Assembly (NCBI RefSeq): GCF_003387615.1
Contig: NZ_QUNS01000001.1
Coordinates: 863,189-927,188 of the forward strand
DNA: 64,000 nt
Direction of reading: 5' to 3'
From: Tenacibaculum gallaicum
GTDB lineage: Bacteria; Bacteroidota; Bacteroidia; Flavobacteriales; Flavobacteriaceae
The first letter of the stretch is position 1. Every line of letters begins with the position of its first letter. The position numbers and the translations under genes are program-made. Of the stretch, positions 62,301-64,000 are shown piece by piece. The notes below the pieces were generated by a model. That model searched no databases, was not told the DNA's origin, and saw only the letters and a list, made by a program, of their open reading frames with translations.

Positions 62301-63075
62301 TCATTCTTACCGCTAAATCTTTTTCATAAACACTGTTTACACGAGTTATAGTAGTATTCATAGCTGATAATACAGCAGCTTTTTTTTCTGTATCACTAGC
62401 TGTTGATGGTACTCCTTGATTATTTATATGGAACTGGGCATATTCACCTGTACAAGCTATTGCCATTCTGTAGGTTCTCAAGTTACCATCATTAGCATTT
62501 CTTCTTTGGCGTGGTGATATGTTTTCTTCTTGTACAGTATCTTCAACCTTACAAAGAAATTCATCTTTGATGGAAGCTAGACTGCTCTTTTTGTATATTA
62601 TATACTCTTTATAGTCCTTAGTATAAGGGTTTATGTATGAAGTACCTTCATTTGCTGAAAAAATGATTGCATGAACTCCATCTTTTCCTATACTTATCTT
62701 AGCAGAAGAAGTAGGATTGTCAATTCCCTGTGCTGAAAAAGATTTAATCATAGGGAACTTCTCGGCTAAACCTGATGCTAAATAAGGAGTTTCCTTTATT
62801 GAAAAACTTTCTAGTTTTCCATTAGCATTAGGAAGTTGTATAATTTTTGAATTAGGTCCACTTTTAGACTCTAAGTTTGGTAATGTGTTTTTAAATACAT
62901 CTAAATCCAAACTCATTAAAACGTATTGTTTTGGTGAAGAGTTTGTACTGAAAGTTCGTTTTTTTTGTTGAGCAATAGCGTCTTTATGAACTCTTGTCCA
63001 TAGTTGTTGTGAATACAAGCTAACTATTGAAAAGTAGAAAGCAACTAAAAAAGGAAGGGTACTTTTTTTAAACAT
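59398..63075 (-). CDS. Secreted reprolysin-like zinc metalloprotease with GEVED modules and T9SS sorting domain
   Basis: The 1225-residue protein has a signal peptide (about 1-22), a propeptide (about 23-195, ending near SPRQRRNAND) and an M12B-like protease domain. The zinc site is HEVGHQFGATH (H349, E350, H353, H359). A PKD/cadherin-like region (about 430-560) and a beta-sandwich follow. Two tandem copies of a 238-residue unit come next, each with a fibronectin-like strand set and a GEVED domain (FAWIDWNQNC, FNGEAEDYTITV). The C-terminal type A sorting domain (about 1145-1225) has TVNFKVKDKESTIIRLFD and ASGLYLLQIENAGKQVTRKI. It should be exported by the type IX system and anchored or released at the cell surface. 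Confidence 0.92.
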   Translation of the reverse strand: MFKKSTLPFLVAFYFSIVSLYSQQLWTRVHKDAIAQQKKRTFSTNSSPKQYVLMSLDLDVFKNTLPNLESKSGPNSKIIQLPNANGKLESFSIKETPYLASGLAEKFPMIKSFSAQGIDNPTSSAKISIGKDGVHAIIFSANEGTSYINPYTKDYKEYIIYKKSSLASIKDEFLCKVEDTVQEENISPRQRRNANDGNLRTYRMAIACTGEYAQFHINNQGVPSTASDTEKKAAVLSAMNTTITRVNSVYEKDLAVRMIIVDNNDSLIFLDADTDGLTNDNANTLIDESQVKCDNIIGDANYDIGHTFSTGAGGLAQLNSVCATNYKAQGVTGRSRPIGDTYDIDYVAHEVGHQFGATHTFNNSCDGNRSTSTAVEPGSGSTIMGYAGICSPNVQNVSDDYFHAVSIAQMWSHVQGTGSCATSTNIGNNAPTANAGNDVSIPKSTPFVLKGQATDADGTSSLTYTWEQIDNETATMSPLPTNTGGPMFRSLSPSKSPDRYFPALSTVLSGNTSTEWEVLPSVARELDFAFTVRDNHAGGGNSARDDMKINIIDAEAFTVTSPSSAVSWGASSTQTITWSKGATDQAPINCANVNIKLSTDGGLTFPITLKGNTPNDGSEDIVIPDTPTTNARILVEAADNIFYNINNTNLTIFPTAPTYSIVNNTGDISVCNVATNELVFDFNYNALYGFNETVNLSYSGAPANSIVTLSNSTINTSGKFTLTVTDLTKVTKGDYTITVTATSGSITKSVDILLNVNDSLCNSSGNIVSQLGITNVTFNSINNNSTKTTGYSDFTSQSTDVVRGENYNLTTSINTDGNNNIKTFAWIDWNQNCVFDANETYDLTSSNTISVTVPEGIPTGPTIMRVSTKLDSNPNSCELSFNGEAEDYTITVLEPTFSISNSTGDMSVCKQATNEITFDFDYTALYGFNETVNLSYLGIPTNSTATLSPTNINSSGKFTLTVTNLTDVAIGDYTVTVTATSGSMTKSVDILLNVNDNLCNSSGNTESQLSITNVTFNSINNDSNKTNGYSDFKSITTQVVRGESYDLTTTINTTGNSDINTFAWIDWNQNCIFDADETYDLTSSNTLSVSVPENAPLGSTTMRISTRSTSNPNSCGLNFNGEVEDYTITIQESFATDNTLFDDLKIGPIPTLLDKKVTVNFKVKDKESTIIRLFDFRGRLLETQKFSTVSSQFNEKVQLTKTASGLYLLQIENAGKQVTRKIAIK
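59690..61106 (-). repeat. Tandem 714-base internal duplication in the protease gene
   Basis: The unit 60404-61106 is repeated at 59690-60392 with an offset of exactly 714 bases (238 codons), aligned by the shared TAATAGTATA at 60405 and 59691. Both copies encode TGDxSVCxxATNE, ALYGFNETVNLSY, TATSGSxTKSVDILLNVND and a GEVED domain. Confidence 0.85.
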
Positions 63076-63129
63076 GGTTTTTGTAATTGATATACGTTTA
63101 GTTTATAACAGTAAAACTCTAAATTTCCC

Positions 63130-63137
63130 TACCTTTG
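63130..63137 (+). promoter_or_regulatory. -7 element TACCTTTG for lipB
   Basis: This is an exact consensus match 24 bases before the lipB ATG. It lies in a small inverted repeat TACCTT-TGT-AAGGTA (63130-63144), which could be an operator. The -33 TTG is not evident. Confidence 0.5.
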
Positions 63138-63161
63138 TAAGGTAGTTTAGCGCCACAATTT

Positions 63162-63866
63162 ATGAATAAAAAAATAAGAATTAGTGATCTAGGAAGAAAA
63201 GATTACAAGGAAACATGGGATTACCAAACTAATCTTTTAGATGAAATAGTGTCATTAAAAAGAGAAAGAAGAAATGAAAATAGTGAAATTGAGACTCCTA
63301 ATTACTTTTTGTTTGTAGAGCATCCACATGTGTATACTTTAGGGAAATCAGGAGATATGAATAATCTTTTGTTAAACGAAGAAAAGTTAAAAGAGAAAGA
63401 AGCAACTTTTTATAAGATCAATAGAGGAGGAGACATAACTTATCATGGACCGGGACAAATTGTTGGTTACCCAATCTTAGATTTAGAAAACTTTTTTACT
63501 GATATTCATAAGTATTTACGTTTGTTAGAAGAATCAATTATTTTAACAATTGCAGAATACGGATTAGAAGGCGAAAGAAGTGATGGAGAAACAGGTGTTT
63601 GGTTAGGTGTAGGTACACCGTTTGCTAGAAAAATTTGTGCTATGGGGATTAGAGCCAGTAGGTGGGTTACCATGCATGGATTTGCCTTGAATGTGAATGC
63701 TAATTTAGGGTACTTTGACAATATTATACCATGTGGAATTCGTGGTAAAGCCGTTACTTCGATGGAAGTCGAACTAGGTAGAAAGGTCTCGGAGGAAGAA
63801 GTAAAAGAAAAAATTATAAAACACTTTAAAGAACTTTTTGAAGTGGAAGAGTTTGTAAAAGCATAA
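63162..63866 (+). CDS. lipB: Octanoyl-[ACP]:protein N-octanoyltransferase
   Basis: The 234-residue protein has FLFVEHPHVYTLGKSGDMNN, the signature RGGDITYHGPGQIVGYPILD, the catalytic-lysine region FARKICAMGIRASRWVTMHG and the catalytic-cysteine region YFDNIIPCGIRGKAVTSM. It transfers octanoate from acyl carrier protein to lipoyl domains in the first step of lipoic acid synthesis. It is monocistronic, with its own promoter and terminator. Confidence 0.96.
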   Translation: MNKKIRISDLGRKDYKETWDYQTNLLDEIVSLKRERRNENSEIETPNYFLFVEHPHVYTLGKSGDMNNLLLNEEKLKEKEATFYKINRGGDITYHGPGQIVGYPILDLENFFTDIHKYLRLLEESIILTIAEYGLEGERSDGETGVWLGVGTPFARKICAMGIRASRWVTMHGFALNVNANLGYFDNIIPCGIRGKAVTSMEVELGRKVSEEEVKEKIIKHFKELFEVEEFVKA

Positions 63867-63899
63867 AAAAAAGGGTTGACAATTGTCAACCCTTTTTTT
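63866..63899 (+). terminator. Terminator after lipB
   Basis: AAAAAAAGGGTTGACAA and its exact complement form a 34-base palindrome starting at the last base of the lipB stop codon and ending in seven T. Confidence 0.9.
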
Positions 63900-63905
63900 A
63901 GATAT

Positions 63906-64000
63906 TGTCTCGTCCTGAAATAAGTTTACACAATTTAGACTTATTTTATGAAAAACAATGTATCCAAGAAGAAGCGTACACAGTGTGATTACAATTTAGG
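63906..64000 (+). mobile_element. Left end of an IS3-type insertion sequence, cut by the window edge
   Basis: A TG-starting terminal sequence (TGTCTCGTCCTGAAATAAG) begins at 63906, six bases after the lipB terminator ends, and a transposase-like frame starts 42 bases in. A hairpin AAATAAGT/ACTTATTT (63918-63925 and 63939-63946) just before the ATG is of the kind that blocks outside transcripts from expressing transposase. The right end is outside the window, so target duplication cannot be checked. Confidence 0.6.
63948..64000 (+). CDS. IS3-type transposase OrfA, first 17 codons
   Basis: The frame starts at ATG 63948 and reads MKNNVSKKKRTQCDYNL before the edge. This is like the basic start of OrfA helix-turn-helix proteins of IS3-group elements in Bacteroidota. 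The call rests on this short stretch and the terminal sequence just upstream, so it is provisional. Confidence 0.5.
   Translation, partial: MKNNVSKKKRTQCDYNL

Noticed and set aside
1..64000. CRISPR arrays, tRNA or rRNA genes
   Set aside because: I looked for regularly spaced repeats and for cloverleaf or conserved rRNA sequence and saw none. A covariance-model scan would be needed to be certain for small RNAs.

Overview
The window is AT-rich DNA, roughly a third G+C by eye, from a member of the Bacteroidota and almost certainly the family Flavobacteriaceae. A marine Tenacibaculum- or Polaribacter-like genus fits best, but this is inferred from gene content and not from a search. Supporting signs are the gliding genes gldB and gldC, a PorP/SprF-type protein, a secreted protease with a type IX secretion (T9SS) sorting domain, a GLPGLI protein, a short primary sigma factor without region 1.1, and many promoters with the Bacteroidota -7 element TAnnTTTG in place of a sigma70-type -10 box. 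No tRNA, rRNA or CRISPR array was seen.

Layout. 1-1246: N-terminal part of a large surface protein, cut by the window edge, followed by about 1 kb of hairpin-rich non-coding DNA. 2276-4741: a DsbD-alpha paralogue and full DsbD. 4742-6584: two terminators, a strong promoter with a tiny ORF, then a GNAT gene and rpoD. 6730-11550: a four-gene operon with a sodium/solute symporter, an M20 amidohydrolase and two different fold-III PLP racemases. It converges at a shared terminator on 11621-16623, a complete trans-4-hydroxyproline degradation operon divergent from an AraC regulator. 17729-26647: a PorP-like gene meeting the reverse-strand envelope cluster (CBS protein, nadK, DUF6089-like, uppS, bamA, two skp/ompH, murI). 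26707-28193: pdxJ and a hydrolase. 28277-29067: a divergent pair of small DNA-binding-type genes that looks like a phage-type switch. 29092-31943: thioredoxin-like, quinone reductase, Crp/Fnr and small membrane proteins. 32075-35468: tig, clpP, clpX. 35542-47205: housekeeping genes (dnaG, nadE, gldBC, a folK-deoxynucleoside kinase fusion, pnp, rpsO, accD, fbaA). 47300-50568: tamL and an RNA methyltransferase. 50578-52123: a two-gene ribosomal-peptide cassette. 52542-59342: a second deoxynucleoside kinase and a two-component system facing a GLPGLI gene and an outer-membrane receptor. 59398-63075: a reprolysin-like protease. 63162-63866: lipB. 63906 to the edge: the start of an IS3-type element.

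The best candidate for an undescribed system is the cassette at 50578-52123. It has a 77-residue precursor with a Gly-Gly leader and a radical SAM/SPASM enzyme whose C-terminal signature resembles the cyclophane-forming FxsB/GrrM/XyeB group. A stem-loop followed by TTTT lies between them and could set the precursor:enzyme ratio. Other points worth a second look are DnaG and AccD without zinc ligands, TTAAC repeats every 10 bases beside the two-component genes, the paired racemase operon, candidate AraC operators, and the isolated phage-like switch.

The work was done by reading the sequence. Family names rest on recognised motifs, and all functional links between neighbours are inference unless stated otherwise.
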